A stretch of 64,000 nucleotides of DNA from Steinernema hermaphroditum (GCA_030435675.1 CM059625.1:6572001-6636000); one strand, 5' to 3'. Positions 33,877-46,461 are shown, numbered from the stretch's first letter. Numbers and translations: made by a program. Notes: generated from the sequence alone by a model not told the origin.

Positions 33877-34903
33877 ATGGGACGTTTCATTAACAAGGTA
33901 ATCATTGTCACCGGTCAGTTGCAAATCGCGCGTGTCACCTAATGCCACACGTCCACTACAGGGTCCAGTTCTGGCATTGGACAAGCTGCGGCGATTCTGT
34001 TCGCGAGAGAAGGTGGAAAAGTCACAATAACAGGTAAAAACGACATAACTCTTGCCGTAGGTGATCCACATTGTATCTCTTAAATGCATGTTTAACCAGG
34101 AAACTCGCCAGAAACTGGAGAAATTGGGTGCATCTGTGGAGAACTATCTGGCCCTCGTAGGCGACATCGAAAATGAATTATTTCAAGCCGAGCTTATATC
34201 GAAAACAATAGAAAAGTGGGGAAGACTCGACGTCCTGGTGAACAACGCTAGCGTCTCGCACAAGCCGGGAGCTGACATCGACAGCCTCGAAGTCTTCGAT
34301 CACGTGTTCAGCATCAATGTTCGAAGCCTGTATCAGCTAACGATTCTGGCCCTTCCTCATATTTTGAAAACAAAGGGAAACATCGTGTCAGTGAGCTCTA
34401 TTTGCTCATTTAGACCGGTATAGCATTAGCATGGTCAACTTTAGCGCACTAAACACTTCAGGACCCGAGCTGCAGCTTCTACTGTATGACAAAAGCGGCC
34501 GTTGATCAATTCTGTCGAACTTACGCAGTGAAATACGCCCCACAGGGAATTCGCTTCAACAACGTCAAGTGAGCATAGTTTGAGTCATTCGGAGAGTGCA
34601 TTCTTCGTTCAGCCCCGGCTTCACGAGAACTCCAGTGTTCGCTAAATCGCAGCATGACAGTGTGGATAAGTCATCGATCCAGGTAGTTTTCTACTGGCCA
34701 TCCCCAAATAGTTTTTCAAATTTCAGTCGGAACAGACATTCATAACAGAAGCCATTCCACAAGGGCGGATGGCAACATGTCCAGAAATGGCAGAGGCGAT
34801 TGCGTTCCTCGCCAGTGATCAGGCGTCCTACGCTAATGGAACTTGCCTAGTGGTTGATGGAGCTTTTAGCATTAACAGTCCAGAGAAGGGCATTCGTCTG
34901 TGA
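33877..34903 (+). CDS. Short-chain dehydrogenase/reductase, classical type
   Basis: NAD(P)-dependent oxidoreductase of about 260 residues with a Rossmann fold. Six exons: 33877-33913, 33962-34056, 34100-34417, 34462-34568, 34613-34682 and 34727-34903. The nucleotide-binding motif TGSSSGIG is formed across the first intron. LDVLVNNAS is the NNAG-type structural motif, and SVSSIC with FYCMTKAAV supplies the catalytic Ser and YxxxK. PGFTRTPVF and ASYANGTCLVVDGAFS are the C-terminal family blocks. The donor of exon 2 is set at GTAGGT (34057), not the nearer GTAAAA, because only the former keeps phase with ETRQKLEKLG. The substrate cannot be told from sequence. The nearest C. elegans relatives would be dhs genes. 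Confidence 0.9.
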
Positions 34904-35012
34904 AACACTTACGAATGAACAGTGAGTCTGAGAAGCGACCATTACTATCCGCCCTGAATTTCTGTTCTTCCTCTATCTTGATTATAAAGTGCTTACCAAT
35001 GTTATTTGTCTT

Positions 35013-35018
35013 AATAAA
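35013..35018 (+). terminator. Poly(A) signal of the SDR gene
   Basis: AATAAA 110 nt after the SDR stop codon. Confidence 0.5.
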
Positions 35019-35550
35019 TCGGCAGTATATCCGATGCCCACGCCAGCAAAGATCTCCTTTCATTGCACTGAAGCACACGGTGCCAACACGGCGATGCTAA
35101 GAGAAAGAGGCAAGTAGCACCTATCACACTTTGTCACAGTCGAAACTCGAAATATCATCGCTTTTAACCATTTAAAATATTATGTTTCACAAGTTATTTC
35201 TGTTCGAGTAGACTGCAGAATGAAATAATGGAAAAGAATGGCAATTTTAGGTGAGCATTGTGTGTTGACTCTTATGGAGAGCAATCAGAAACCAATCATT
35301 GTATTCATGTTCAATTTTTCTGCTTACAACCTTCGGTGGTTTTCTCAGATAAAGGTTGGCATTCATCATAACACTATCTCCACCAAAATATTCGTGAAAA
35401 TTAGCACAAACAGCAAGCAAGAACAAGGGTTTCGAAAATCATACCGAATATACGACATTTACTGTAGTAAGTAGTTCGCAGGTTCCAACTCACTTTGCCT
35501 GACTGTACTAAGTCAGGGCACTGTACTGCATTAAGTCGCTGGCTCTCTGG

Positions 35551-35892
35551 GATGAAAACTGAAAATTTCACAAGCCGACATGCAGAATATCCTTTTGTCT
35601 TCGGATCGCAGAAATGTATCAGAAAAGTATTCTCCATTTCAAAATTATCTTCCGAAATCGTTAGGAGAGACCGTAAAATTTCTGAGTACGTCAGTGCGGG
35701 ACTTAAGATTTCAAAATTATTTCGCAGGAAAACACACAAAAGGGACAAAGAAAGACAGCGCAACAAATTTGAAATCTTGAAATCCCCTTGAGTCCCGCGA
35801 CGACGTGTTCAGAAATTTTACGGTCGCTCCTATCGATTTCGGAAGATAATTTTGAGATGAAGAATATTGCATCGAAATTTTCAGTTTTCATC
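35551..35892. repeat. Long inverted repeat (foldback element)
   Basis: The left arm starts GATGAAAACTGAAAATTTC at 35551. The right arm ends with its reverse complement at 35892. Arms of roughly 130-170 bp also share CAAAATTATCTTCCGAAATCG and GACCGTAAAATTTCTGA in inverted order, separated by a loop of about 40 bp around 35728-35765. By eye the arms are about 80% identical with small indels. Frames on both strands read nearly the same peptide (KLSSEI..RDRKISE) because of this symmetry and are not genes. Confidence 0.85.
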
Positions 35893-36372
35893 ATCATAGA
35901 GAAACCCACGAACGCAGAGAGGAAGAGTTAGGAATATGCAATTGAAAAGGTGTAATTAAATTAAGATTATTCATTCGTCTGATGAAGCGATAACTCTGTT
36001 GCTTATTCAGAAGACGAATGATACCCGTTAGGGCGAAATTGAAACGTATTTGTAGCTAAATGCTGTTTCTCTTTCAAACACCGGCTTGTCTTCGGGCGAA
36101 TGTGTAAAGAGCATGCAGTTGGCAGTGGTCCAAAGAATTTTCGCGATCATATGTGCGTGGTCGCGGAGGCGTGTGTGTTGCTGGCTACTGCGGTGATGTT
36201 TTAGTACATGAATTCGCACGCTTAGGTGCGATCTCGGTGAACTGTGATTGGGTTATTGTGTTTCCACCGGGTGTGCGGTTTCCGTTACTTCTTTAATTGC
36301 GCTTACTCGGTAGCTTACTCCACATTGTTGCGTGTTTCAGGTAGTTTCCGTCGTGTGCAAAACTACTCGAAA

Positions 36373-37595
36373 ATGTTTGGAGGAAGAGATCCGTTTGGCG
36401 ATCCTTTGTAAGTTCTTGTCTAGTTATTCGGTGGTGATGGAGGTTATCTGTTTTAGTGACATGTTTGGTGGTTATAACCGTCAGATGCACCAGATGGACC
36501 GCATGATGAATCAAATGTTCATGGACCCTTTCGGCATGCTAAGCGTTCGCCCTCGTCGCGTCCATCCTGATTTGATGCTGGAGGAAGACCCTCGTCGAAC
36601 TTCCCAAAATCGTCGCCAGGTTGCTGTTCATGACATGGAAGACCCGATGATGGCGATGATGAGTCCATTTGGATTCGGCGGTGGTCTGTTCGGGGGACTC
36701 ATGAACCACATGGTGAGAGATAGTTATTACTTTGCTTGTATTTGCGCTTCAGAACAACATTCAAGAGCACGCCATGAATGATCCCCATTCCCATGTATAC
36801 ACCTCTTCAACGTTTGTCAGCTATGATGGATCACAGGATGGTCAGCCCCATGTGGTGCGATCCACCATGCGCAAAGCTGGTGACGCCACTGAAACTCGAC
36901 GTTCCGTTCATCGTGGAGGAGAAGCTGAGGAAATGAGCATTGGTCACCGTATTGGAAACCGTTCCCACACTATTGAAAAGAAGCGTGATGCCGAAGGCCG
37001 CCTTCGTACTGAGCAAAAGTTCCAGAACGTTGATGACGGTTTGTTTGCTCACTGTACACACCTCATTAACATCTAACTGTTAATCCAGAAGATGCAGTCA
37101 ATTTTGACCAGGAGTTCCAGCAACGTGTGCGCCGTAACTTTGGCTTCGAAGGTACTGACCGTCTCGCGATTGGAGATAGCGAGCGTCGTCGCCAGCGCCG
37201 TCGTGAGCGTAACGAAACTGCTGCTCGTAGTGGAACTCGCTCAACTGATGGACCCATTATTACTATCCCTGATGATGATGAGGAACCCGCGCGTCCTTCT
37301 TCCAACAATCGTGGCCGTGAAAGGTAGGCTTTTGATTTTATTTTACAGCTTAAGCTGGTAAGAATAGTTGTTGCTGCCATTCTCTCTGCTGTTTTCTTAC
37401 GTTCAATGCTTGCTCAATTTGCACATTTCCCATTACTATGCTTATTCTTAAATTGCGTGTTGTGCCTTCTTCAGAAGTGGAATCAATCCTAATGGCGCTG
37501 TATATGCTAACTCCTCCAGTACCGGAGTTACTATTCAAGAGCTCTCCGACGAAGAAACTGACAGCCATGGGCCTAAGCGCCGTCGACGCACATAA
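36373..37595 (+). CDS. Myeloid leukemia factor (MLF) family protein
   Basis: MLF proteins shuttle between nucleus and cytoplasm, bind 14-3-3 and chromatin partners, and suppress polyglutamine aggregates in flies. Five exons: 36373-36407, 36457-36712, 36753-37038, 37089-37323 and 37475-37595. The N-terminal half is Met-, Phe- and Gly-rich (FMDPFGMLSV, SPFGFGGGLFGG). The conserved core reads SSTFVSYDGSQDGQPHVVRS, TETRRSVHR, EEMSIGHRIGNRSHTIEKKR and FQNVDDEDAVNFDQEFQQRV. An acidic patch (IPDDDEE) and a C-terminal PKRRRRT, likely a nuclear localisation signal, follow. About 310 residues, normal for the family. Intron 3 is spliced at a weak donor (GTTTGT) inside the VDD/EDAV junction. Confidence 0.92.
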
Positions 37596-38611
37596 CGTAC
37601 GGCGATCTCCTCTCCATACCTGGTCACGTGTTTATCATCTCAATCATCATTATTTCTATCACGTACATAGCTTTATTGAGATATGCACAATATTACATGT
37701 GTAGTTTTGTCGTTGGGGCCACTAGCTCTCCTGTGTTGCTGAAGGTCACTATGCTTATAAATTTGTCCCGTATGCCGTCTTAATGATGCAGAGAGAGTGG
37801 AACGTAGGGAGTGCTGGCGAATCGCGATCACGAAACGTTTGCTTATCTTTGATTTCTTTCAGTTCGTCGAACCACAATGGACCCATCATCAGAGAGATTG
37901 ACTGAACTGCTTGCAGTGATCGGCTCTTGATCGAATTTGACGCCTATGATGACTTCACAATTAGTTTCTCCTTAATCTTACTCTGTGTACGTGTACTTGC
38001 TTCATTGCTGGTTACTATTGCCATGCATATAGGACCAGACAAATTCTTTCAGAGGTTTTATTTACCAATTATTAATGCGGACTATTTTGCGGACTGTTAA
38101 TACCATAACAGTTTCTTCTTGACCATGTATATTTGGTAGTCGAGCTTAGTTCTTTATTTGTGTTAGTGATGCGTTTCCCAATAAATATTTATCGTCAAAT
38201 TTTTATTCAAATGCGTACGGAAGCTTTTCACACTTTAGATATTTGCGATCTTTAAGGGTGAATGCCCGAAATTACCGCTTTCGAAGGAAATGTACATGAG
38301 ACAGGAAAGCGAATGGAGCAACAGACTAGCTTGTAGCATTATGCGATGAATATTTTACAAGACAACTAATCTTTTACCGAGTGAAGGGAAGAGGAAAGAA
38401 TTCAAGGAATCGGGAAGAGGAAAGATCACAGAGAATCGAGCTCGCATTTTCGCACTAATTGACAAAATAAATTACAAAATATGGAATCCAGTTCGATGGT
38501 AACGAGGTGGTCAAGAGCGCACGTCAGTCCTCGTTGGAGATGGAGTTGGCCCGTAGTAGTGTTACTTCATGCGTCGCGGTACCCGTAGATGAGTGAACCT
38601 TACTGAAGACC
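37596..38611. other. Intergenic between convergent MLF and Rab11-FIP genes
   Basis: About 1 kb of AT-rich sequence expected to hold both 3' UTRs. No open frame or RNA gene can be supported. Confidence 0.4.
38180..38185 (+). terminator. Candidate poly(A) signal of the MLF gene
   Basis: AATAAA about 585 nt after the MLF stop. No nearer canonical signal was seen, so the 3' UTR may be long. Confidence 0.4.
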
Positions 38612-38836
38612 TCAAGGAGATGGTGGTTGCTGCGGGTGGTTCCGTTTGAAGAAGGTCCATTCGGTAGGCCGCGGGAGGTACGCGTACAGACGACTGGCCA
38701 CCGACGCATCCGTCGGCGGAGGCGTCGTCGGAAGCGAGCCGCCACCGGCCTGGCGCTGGCGCTGCGACGAGGGGGTGCCGGGCTGCGAGGCGAATTTACT
38801 GACGTTGTTGTTGTTGCACTCTTGACCCGCAAATTG
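38612..38836 (-). other. Open, GC3-rich extension downstream of the Rab11-FIP stop codon
   Basis: After the TGA at 38837-38839 the same frame stays open for 74 codons to a TGA at 38612-38614. It reads ECNNNNVSKFASQPGTPSSQ early, then LPTTPPPTDAS, and ends NHPQQPPSP. Third codon positions are mostly G or C over this stretch, unlike the neighbouring non-coding DNA. It could be reached by stop-codon readthrough. It could also be reached by removing a 68-nt intron from GTCAAT to CTCGCAG, which contains the TGA and keeps the frame. Confidence 0.5.
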
Positions 38837-40398
38837 TCAACTCGAATTGACCCTGTTTGAGGAAAGTTCTTCGTTTTGTAGTATTTCCGGGTGTCGCTCT
38901 ATCACTCTCATCAGGATCCCGTCGATATAGACACGCAATTTCTGATTGCACACCTCTTGTTCCTTGAGAGCGTTCATGAGCTGAAAGGACGACTGTCTCT
39001 CCGGGAATGTCCTCTCGTGATGTACCTCCGTAGAGTCTTTTCCATTCAACTCTTCCGCGAGCGAAGGGAGTCCGTCGGCGAGGAGACATCTTCCCTTTTC
39101 GACACTGTCATGGAGAAGCTGCGCCTGGAGCTCGTCGTTTTGCTCGCGGAAAGATTTATTTTCGAGACGCAAACGCTCTATTTCGTCTTCAAGCATCACA
39201 ATCTGGAATACGCACAATGTTTACAACATTCATATAGTCAAAAAATGTATGATGAAAAGCAGAAATAGCAGGAAAGGATCTCATCTATATCTTCTCCGGG
39301 GATTTTTAGAAGTTTCAATGAAAAAAAAAGTACCATTTGGCAAGCACTTGGAATATTATCGCAATTCAGACCCGGGAGCACTGTACGAAAATCAGTAATT
39401 TGATCAAGAGAAATGGAAAACTGACCTGATCTGCGAGAGAACCTTGTCGCGGAACAGGAAAAGACTTCTGACGAAGTTCGTTGGTTTGTCTAGTCAACTC
39501 TTCGACAAGTTCCGAACTGTTTTCGAGATCGTTGTGCGCGTCCTCACGGAATCTATCGAATTCTCGTTGGAGAGCCTTCTTCTCTTCTTCAAGCGAGTTG
39601 CACGACGATTGCGTAAATGCAAGTTCGTCTTTCAACTCGGAAAACTTTGCTTGAAGTTGGGTGAGCTCGTCGTAGTACCTATCGCGTTCCTTTTTGTTCA
39701 TTTCGGAGGTTGTTTCGAGAGCCTGAAGAACAAGAGGTGAAGAAGAACATGAAATACTGCGATACCTCATATTTCAACTGCCAGTTGCTGATTTTCAGAT
39801 CTGTTTCCCTGTCCATCCGCGCTTGTTCGTTCCGTTTTCGAGCTTTCTCCTCCTCCAGCTTCTCTCTCCACTGCTGCTCGGTGCTCTGTTGCTGTTCTTC
39901 CAGCATGTGCACCCGCTGCGTCAAGACGGCATTCTCCGTCCGAAGTCGCGACCTCTCCTCCGACGAAAGCATTTGAGATTCTTCCATTGCGTTCATGCGA
40001 TGTGACAGCGACGACACCTAAAAATGTGGATATCATAGGTGATTAGCTTGGAAGAAAAAAAATCACAAAATAAACTCTCAGCAGCATAAAAGTGTCGTAA
40101 AAAGAGGAGAGTTGGACACGTGTATGTATGCGGATGAAGATTAAGGCGGGATTATCACAACCAGACAAACAATTATTTTTTGTTCAATCGTCGAACCACG
40201 CACCTGTGTTGATATGTCGTTGAATTCTGAATACACTTCGGAGTCGCTGAGATTGATGAGTTCCGGCTCCGAGCCGAGACTCGTTCGTCTTGAACTTCGT
40301 TGCCCGTTTGAGTAGAGCCGAGACGCTACCGAAGCAGAGCTGGGCGAATTGGAAAATCGCATCCCATTCGGCGAATGGTCCTGAACGCATGTCGTCAT
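38837..40398 (-). CDS. Rab11 family-interacting protein 3/4-like (nuclear fallout-like)
   Basis: Effector that links Rab11 recycling endosomes to motors and membranes in cytokinesis. Four exons (40398-40204, 40017-39766, 39722-39426, 39202-38837) give 369 residues if translation stops at 38837. The N-terminal 65 residues are Ser-rich with an acidic patch ([12 protein letters not shown]). Almost all the rest is coiled coil ([20 protein letters not shown] and [20 protein letters not shown]). The C-terminal Rab11-binding domain is clear: [20 protein letters not shown] and [18 protein letters not shown], matching the NALKEQE..N..LR.Y...I...I....P.IL pattern of FIP3/4. No EF-hands are visible. The ATG at 40398 has in-frame stops just upstream. 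Alternatively this exon starts at 40380 after ATGCGTTCAG and joins an upstream first exon at 43808-43770 in phase. The reading frame continues past the stop (see separate entry). Confidence 0.85.
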
Positions 40399-43300
40399 TT
40401 TTGTTTATCATTTAAATTACAGGTGTGACTGTTTAAGAGGGTTAGAAGATTACGTGAGAGGATGCACATAACAGAAAGTTCATGTCAATTGAGATTACGG
40501 TAACGAGATAATGAACGAAGAAACTAACGGGCGATATATCCAAATATTTCATACTTGTTGACGGACACGGCTAAGCACAAGGGATAGCACAAGTAACACT
40601 GATGTTGTTCTACAGCAGCGAGTTACTGTTCCGAAAACATTTGAAGGGGAGACGAACCACCTGGAAAACAGGAGATCCATCACGCATTCACGAAATCGGC
40701 CGACCCGGTCTGCGGACTGCTCGAAAATGGAAACATAAACCAAAAAGGGCTATGCCAAGAACACTTGTTCTCAGTGGTCGAAAACGCGAAGAACGGCGAA
40801 TCCCCGCGACAACTCCGAGAAGTCCCTTTGTGACTGAGGGGTCGACTGAAGGGGGAGGGAGGGGACACGTTTCCACCGAGTGAGGAGCGGTCAGTGCATC
40901 CAGCAAGTCGGCGAACGATTCGCCAAGAGAGGCTCAGAAGGGACAAAACAAATGGGTGGTCGCTGAGCAAACCCGCGCAGGAGTGCGAAAACAAATACCG
41001 CGCGAGTCTGTCTATCCGCCCGCATCGTTCACTTCTTTTGCGCGTCTCGGTCTGTTCGGTTACCAAAGGTGGCTCCAGTTGCGACGCTCACGGTAAGCCA
41101 ATTAAGGGCGATCGCTGTCGTCGTCGGGCTCGCGAACCGTTCGCAGGACTATTTATTTTTTATGCGGTCACCCGATTTATCGGCTTTCTTCGCTCACGTT
41201 CATTTCATTTTCACCTGACTGCACGACGAAAGGACAACAGCACAAGCATGCATGCGGGCTAGTTCTTCGCTTAAGGTACTTGAGACCCTTTGATAGAACC
41301 GCTCATGAAGAGCTCATGAAGAGCAAACCTTATCCCGAGAGGGTCACACGGAAATCCAAAATTGCAACGCACGGCTCCCATTAAAGTCACTTTTATGGGT
41401 TTTTTTTTGTCTATGACTGCATAAAAACTGCGCTTCGAAACATTTCATCCCCCAAAGTGATGCGCTGATTTCGGAACTGTTTGGTTGGGGGAAACGATGA
41501 AGCCGCGGCGCAAATCCGATTTGATTCGTCACCTCAACCGCCGAAGCACCTCCATCCGACGTCGCTTTTGTATCGCGATGTTTGTTTGCTCAAACGATGG
41601 TCGATGTGGCATCGTTCGGAGCGAACTAAATATCGCCGAAGGCGATCAACACGACGTATTGTCCTATCGAGATTGCGCCTGCGCGAAGGGGCAATCTGCA
41701 TAAATTAAGTGTCATCATCAAAGGGTAATTACTTCGACCCATTGAGCAAAAAAGAGCCTTCACGCGTGCAATCGCTGAAGAAGAAAAGTAGTTCCCGAAT
41801 CTCTCGTACACGTTCCTTCCATGGGGGTTCATCGGTTCCGCACTCCCTTTTAACACTTCATCACCACGGCAGATATACATTCGAGATAAAAGAAACGAAT
41901 AGAAATGCATTTTAAGCAGATCATGTTGGAGGGAAATGGCATGTCGGTGAGGCCAATTTAAAAAAGCTTTGGAACCCCAGGGGGCGCTGATGGGTGACAG
42001 ACGAGTCAACGAGGCTCTAACCAACAGAACACGGACCGCTTGGTGGCAAGGCAAGCGCGCGCTTGGCCAATTACATGACAGATGGTCATTCTCGCGCCCA
42101 CGAACAACAAATAGTTTTGTCCTGCACGCTCATCCAGAATCGCCCTCATTTGTCATCTAAACTAGATGAAGCTGACAAAAAAAAAGAAAGCGAGCGTGAC
42201 CTTTGGGAGCAGTATGGCCCTCAACGAGCTGTCGCCCATCACTTCGCTTTAGCTTCGCATGGCGTTAATAAAGAGCGTTCTGGAAAAAGCCCGAAATGGT
42301 GTTCAAAGCGTGGTCTACGAATCCGCCATCAATCAGCCGACTTTTTTACATTACGATACATCCGATCGACAGCTTCGAAATTGTTTTGTTTTGCTTAGGC
42401 TCGTGGATACCGGCATGCTTTGGCAAACTGGCACTTTGAGGGCAGATCGGCGAATGATATATCCAAACAGCAAATAAAAGCGACAGAACGGGAAGGAATA
42501 AACGTCAGCAAAGCATAAAACGGAGAAACGCCTTTCTGGCAAATCCATCATGCATGCGTTTATTTTATGGTAGCCTCTGGGTTGTTTGAGAATGTTTTCT
42601 TCGATCTTGCTGGTCATTGTAGCAGGAGCGTTAGGCAACCCCCCTGAGGTCTACGATGGACGCTGTCTCCCTGCCTAGAAAGTGTAAAGCCGAAGAAGTA
42701 CGTCAATAATTTAGGCTGATTGGTAGGACGGATTAGGTATGCGAAGCCGTCGAAATGGTGGGCGATATGTCAGTTGCACGCGTTAGACGATCGAAAGAAA
42801 CACTTTACCCTCGCGTGCCACAGCGGCACCATGCAAGAAGATTGATGGGCAACAAGTTGGAAATGCTCGAACCGCGGTTCGTCACACCCTACAAGCCCTA
42901 GGCCGGTTGGGTCAAGAGGGCAAACTGTGGATTTACGAAAACACGTTTCTCATTTACATCGCTCTATGTGTTTTACTGGCGCACGAAATGTTCGTTCAGA
43001 AGAAGTGCAACCGGTTTGAAGCGCACAATCCAGACGACCATTATTAACTCTATTACGGAGGGGTATTCAGGAGTCACTTGTCGACAGATTTTGATAAGAG
43101 GAAGAGGTGCAAAAAATAGGCTCTATAGCAATTAGCATGTTCGTTGATAGAGTGGAGGAAAACAAGGGGGTAGCTAAGTGAGAAGTCGACGAGAGAACAA
43201 TGAAAATTCATGGTGAAATACGCACGAATCGATACGAAACGAAGCCTAAACGCAATCGAATGCTCTGGAAGTGTCGATAAGAACTGTCACCAAGCACTCT

Positions 43301-43769
43301 CAGCAAACATTCTTCGATAAATTTGTCGGTCAACTCCGTGAAGAACAGGAGCCCCTGGAATGACGCGCAGCAGTTTTTCTCCATAAGGGTCTCCGATTTC
43401 GCAACCACTGTACCGTTCGCGAAGAAGTTACCTACGACTCCGTTTCGTCTCAAAGGGCCTGATCAAAAAAGAAACGAATATTCGGAGTTCGTTGTCATGA
43501 CTCATGTTTGATCAACGGAGTGGGCGCCAATAGCTGTTCTCTTTGCTCTACCTGCTCCCTCCTTTCGGCGTCCCTCCTTTCTTTCGATCCGCTGATCGTT
43601 GTTTAAAACAAATAAACGTGACGCGGTGGGGCCAGCCAGAGAGCGGCTCTACCAATTTCGCTTCCAGCAATTATCGTTCATCTCCGCATTGAGATGCTCT
43701 TTTACGTTCTGCATATTTATTGCCCCTTTGCAAAACCCAAAATTGGGAATACGTAAAGCGTGAACCTAC

Positions 43770-43808
43770 CACTTCACCAGCGCCGAGAGATTCGAAGTAC
43801 TTCGCCAT
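43770..43808 (-). CDS. Candidate first coding exon, perhaps of the Rab11-FIP gene
   Basis: On the minus strand an ATG at 43808 starts MAKYFESLGAGEV and runs into a good donor (GTAGGTTC) after 13 complete codons. A TATA box lies about 50 nt upstream of the ATG. Phase 0 matches a possible acceptor at 40381 in front of DHSPNG in the Rab11-FIP gene, which is the next minus-strand gene, so this could be its far-upstream first exon across a 3.4-kb intron. Other targets are possible. Confidence 0.4.
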
Positions 43809-43857
43809 GGTGTTCGTCTGCCGTCAGACAGTAGGGCGCATGAACGACGGAACAATG

Positions 43858-43866
43858 CTTATAAAC
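43858..43866 (-). promoter_or_regulatory. TATA box upstream of the candidate exon
   Basis: GTTTATAAG on the minus strand, 50-58 nt upstream of ATG 43808, leaving a leader of roughly 20-25 nt. Confidence 0.45.
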
Positions 43867-46461
43867 AATCTAAAATCAATCGATAGTTAGCAAATGAACT
43901 GTTGGGCTCGGTTCACGTTTCTCCGTCGCATCGCGGCAACCAGAAAACACACGTAGAAAACAGTGAAATAGTAAAGAGAGTAGGCGCCAGAAGCGCTTTC
44001 GTGTGAAATGGCGTCCAAGGCTATCGGAACGGAAGTCGTCAGGAAAGAGGTGGTAGCAATGTGTCGCCTTGGTTACGACGTCTCCTCATCGTTTTTGTCC
44101 TCTCCATGGAAGCAGAGTGCGCTCGAGCGGGTGCGTCGAAATTCAGGTCAAAAGAATCGCCATTTGGTTGGTGAGACAGGCAAGCGACACAGGTACACTA
44201 CTGCAGCGGTGCCACAAGTCTGGTTCTGCCCTTTAAAAAACTGCTGAACTTCCCACTGTCGCTACCCAAAGGGTGTCGTCGGAAATAAACCGCCCTCGTC
44301 AGCAATGAACCAATTTCGTCGGCATTTTGCTGATCCGATCGCAAGATAGATGTTTAAAAACAATACACATAGTTTTAACGCAAGGAACGAGTGCAACTCA
44401 AAGGACACGAACAATTGAGCGAGCGGAGTCGAAGGACATCGCCATTCCCACGGCTACCACCTACAGATCTACCCTTCATGACTACTCAGGGAATTGAAAA
44501 GGTCGCCTTTGGCGTGAATGGTGACGATAATTGGTGACGTCCCCCTTAGGCATTAATTCCGCTCGGCATGGTGACAGTTATCGATCCGATTCCGTCGAAA
44601 CTAAAGTTGAAAGATCGGCACCCGACAAGCAAAGGACACATGCATTGGAGCCGTGGTATCCATGGAACGGGAGAATGGTCGAGCGGTGAGGAAGGAGGGA
44701 GTGACATGTGCAGTTCGCCTTGATGGGAAATCGCGATAATCCAAGCTGATACTTCTTCGTTCGATCACGATTAGCGATTACGGCTCGGATTATTTGAACG
44801 CTGCCTCCCTTAATCCAGCCAACGCATATAGGCGGTCTCATTTCCTGTGAGGGCGCGTGCGCGAACACCTGACGGCGTTGACCACCGCCTGCGCTAGCGT
44901 GGCTTTAGGTCAACACGCAATTTCATGAGTGAGTTGTTCCTCTGAATAATAAAAAACGGTGGCGCTACAAACAGACAGGAGTTATTATGTAATGATATTG
45001 ACGAATGGTCGCTCTTTTCTACCGTTATCTCTGTTTCTACTGAAGTCTTTGTGCGGTGGCACCTGACTGTGATAAGGAAATTTGCTTTTAGAACACTACT
45101 TTTCTATTTGCCACGGTGGCAAACGCGTTTTTAAGTGATCCAATGAACAGCGCCACAATTAGAAACAAACCAAAAACCGAAAGGTACCAAATTAACTCAA
45201 ACTTTAAAGCCAAGTGGCACACTCAGAGTGCGCTGAGTGCGTCCATTATTGATAGTTGCTTTTTACTTTTCAACCGGTTCCACCTCTGCGATATCTCTTT
45301 CATTCCGCTCCACCTGTCAGTTTTCAGCACAGTCAAACAGATGTTCCGCTGCCGCGTTGAAACTTTAAAATATTCCCATTTTAAAGTGGTTTTCAAGCTG
45401 TATTTTTACAGAAACTCGTCTGCTAGTGTAATATTGTGGAATCAAGAAAATTATAAAATTCCGAAACGAACAGCATCATTACAGAATTACACACATTGTG
45501 ATATTGATCCCCAGATAGTGTAGTCATGAAATAATGCGGTTCATTTCGAGCTGGGAGGCAAAAAATTGCAGAAATAACTAATCAAAGTGGATGAAGAGAG
45601 AGATTAGATGAGGAAGACCCTTTCTAAATATCCTTCTTTAGTCGTCTATGTTGCCATTCCATCAAAACGGATGTTATGAGACGTTTAGAAGGTATTTAAA
45701 TAAAAGCACAACAGCGTCTAGACAATGTGCGAAATGCTGAAAATAACGAAATGATGCATATTTTCATATCCTTTCATACCATATATGGCAACCTCCTACA
45801 GTAAATCATATGTAATGTTCGGAGGATGACATCAAAGCTACAAAATTTTTCACGAGAACTACACACGTTCTCAGCAAACGTGACACCAAAAAGGCAAAAT
45901 GAAAGCTTCGCGGAAATATGATTCACAGCGTCTGCGGTCACGGCGCTTTGAGAAAGAATTCGATTCACCACTACAGTAAGAGAAGTCGGCATTATATGAA
46001 TACCATAGTGGGAAAAGGACGCGAATAGAGGTAAGATGTCGACATGAAGAAGGCAAAGACGCGAAGACTCTATTCAGTGCCTTGTTGAAAGAGTCTATTG
46101 AGAAGAGAGACGAAAAAAGGTGAGAAGAATGAGACGCCTTCAGAATGTTTTCATTGTGTGCTCGGCTCGCGATGGAAGACTCCGCTGAAATTTGAGAAGC
46201 AAATCCAAGTGTAACCATCAAAGACTACCCTTAGCACCTTCTAGGAGAGTGAGAATTGAGGTACGATAGACATGGACGAAATACGGTCGTAGACTACTCA
46301 TCCATCAAGGCTTATTATTTGTGCGAAAACGGCAAACAGGGGAGATCGATATTAGGGGGTCTGGAAACATAGTCGCCCCGCGCGCAAGGTGTGCAGTTGG
46401 CGGAGGACCCTCCATCACTCCCCAACATGGCCGCTCGGCCGTGACGCCAATCCATGAGGCT

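Larger units (their letters stand above)
34904..36372. other. Intergenic with a long inverted repeat
   Basis: About 1.5 kb between the SDR and MLF genes. The central part is a hairpin-forming inverted repeat (35551-35892). The 3' part should be the MLF promoter and leader; a TTTCAG at 36335-36340 about 30 nt before the MLF start codon is a possible leader splice or trans-splice acceptor. Confidence 0.5.

Noticed and set aside
38524..38832. Arg-rich frame of 102 codons at the end of the Rab11-FIP gene
   Set aside because: Overlaps the in-frame extension. The frame in phase with the Rab11-binding domain has the stronger third-position G/C bias, so the Arg-rich frame is probably a shadow.
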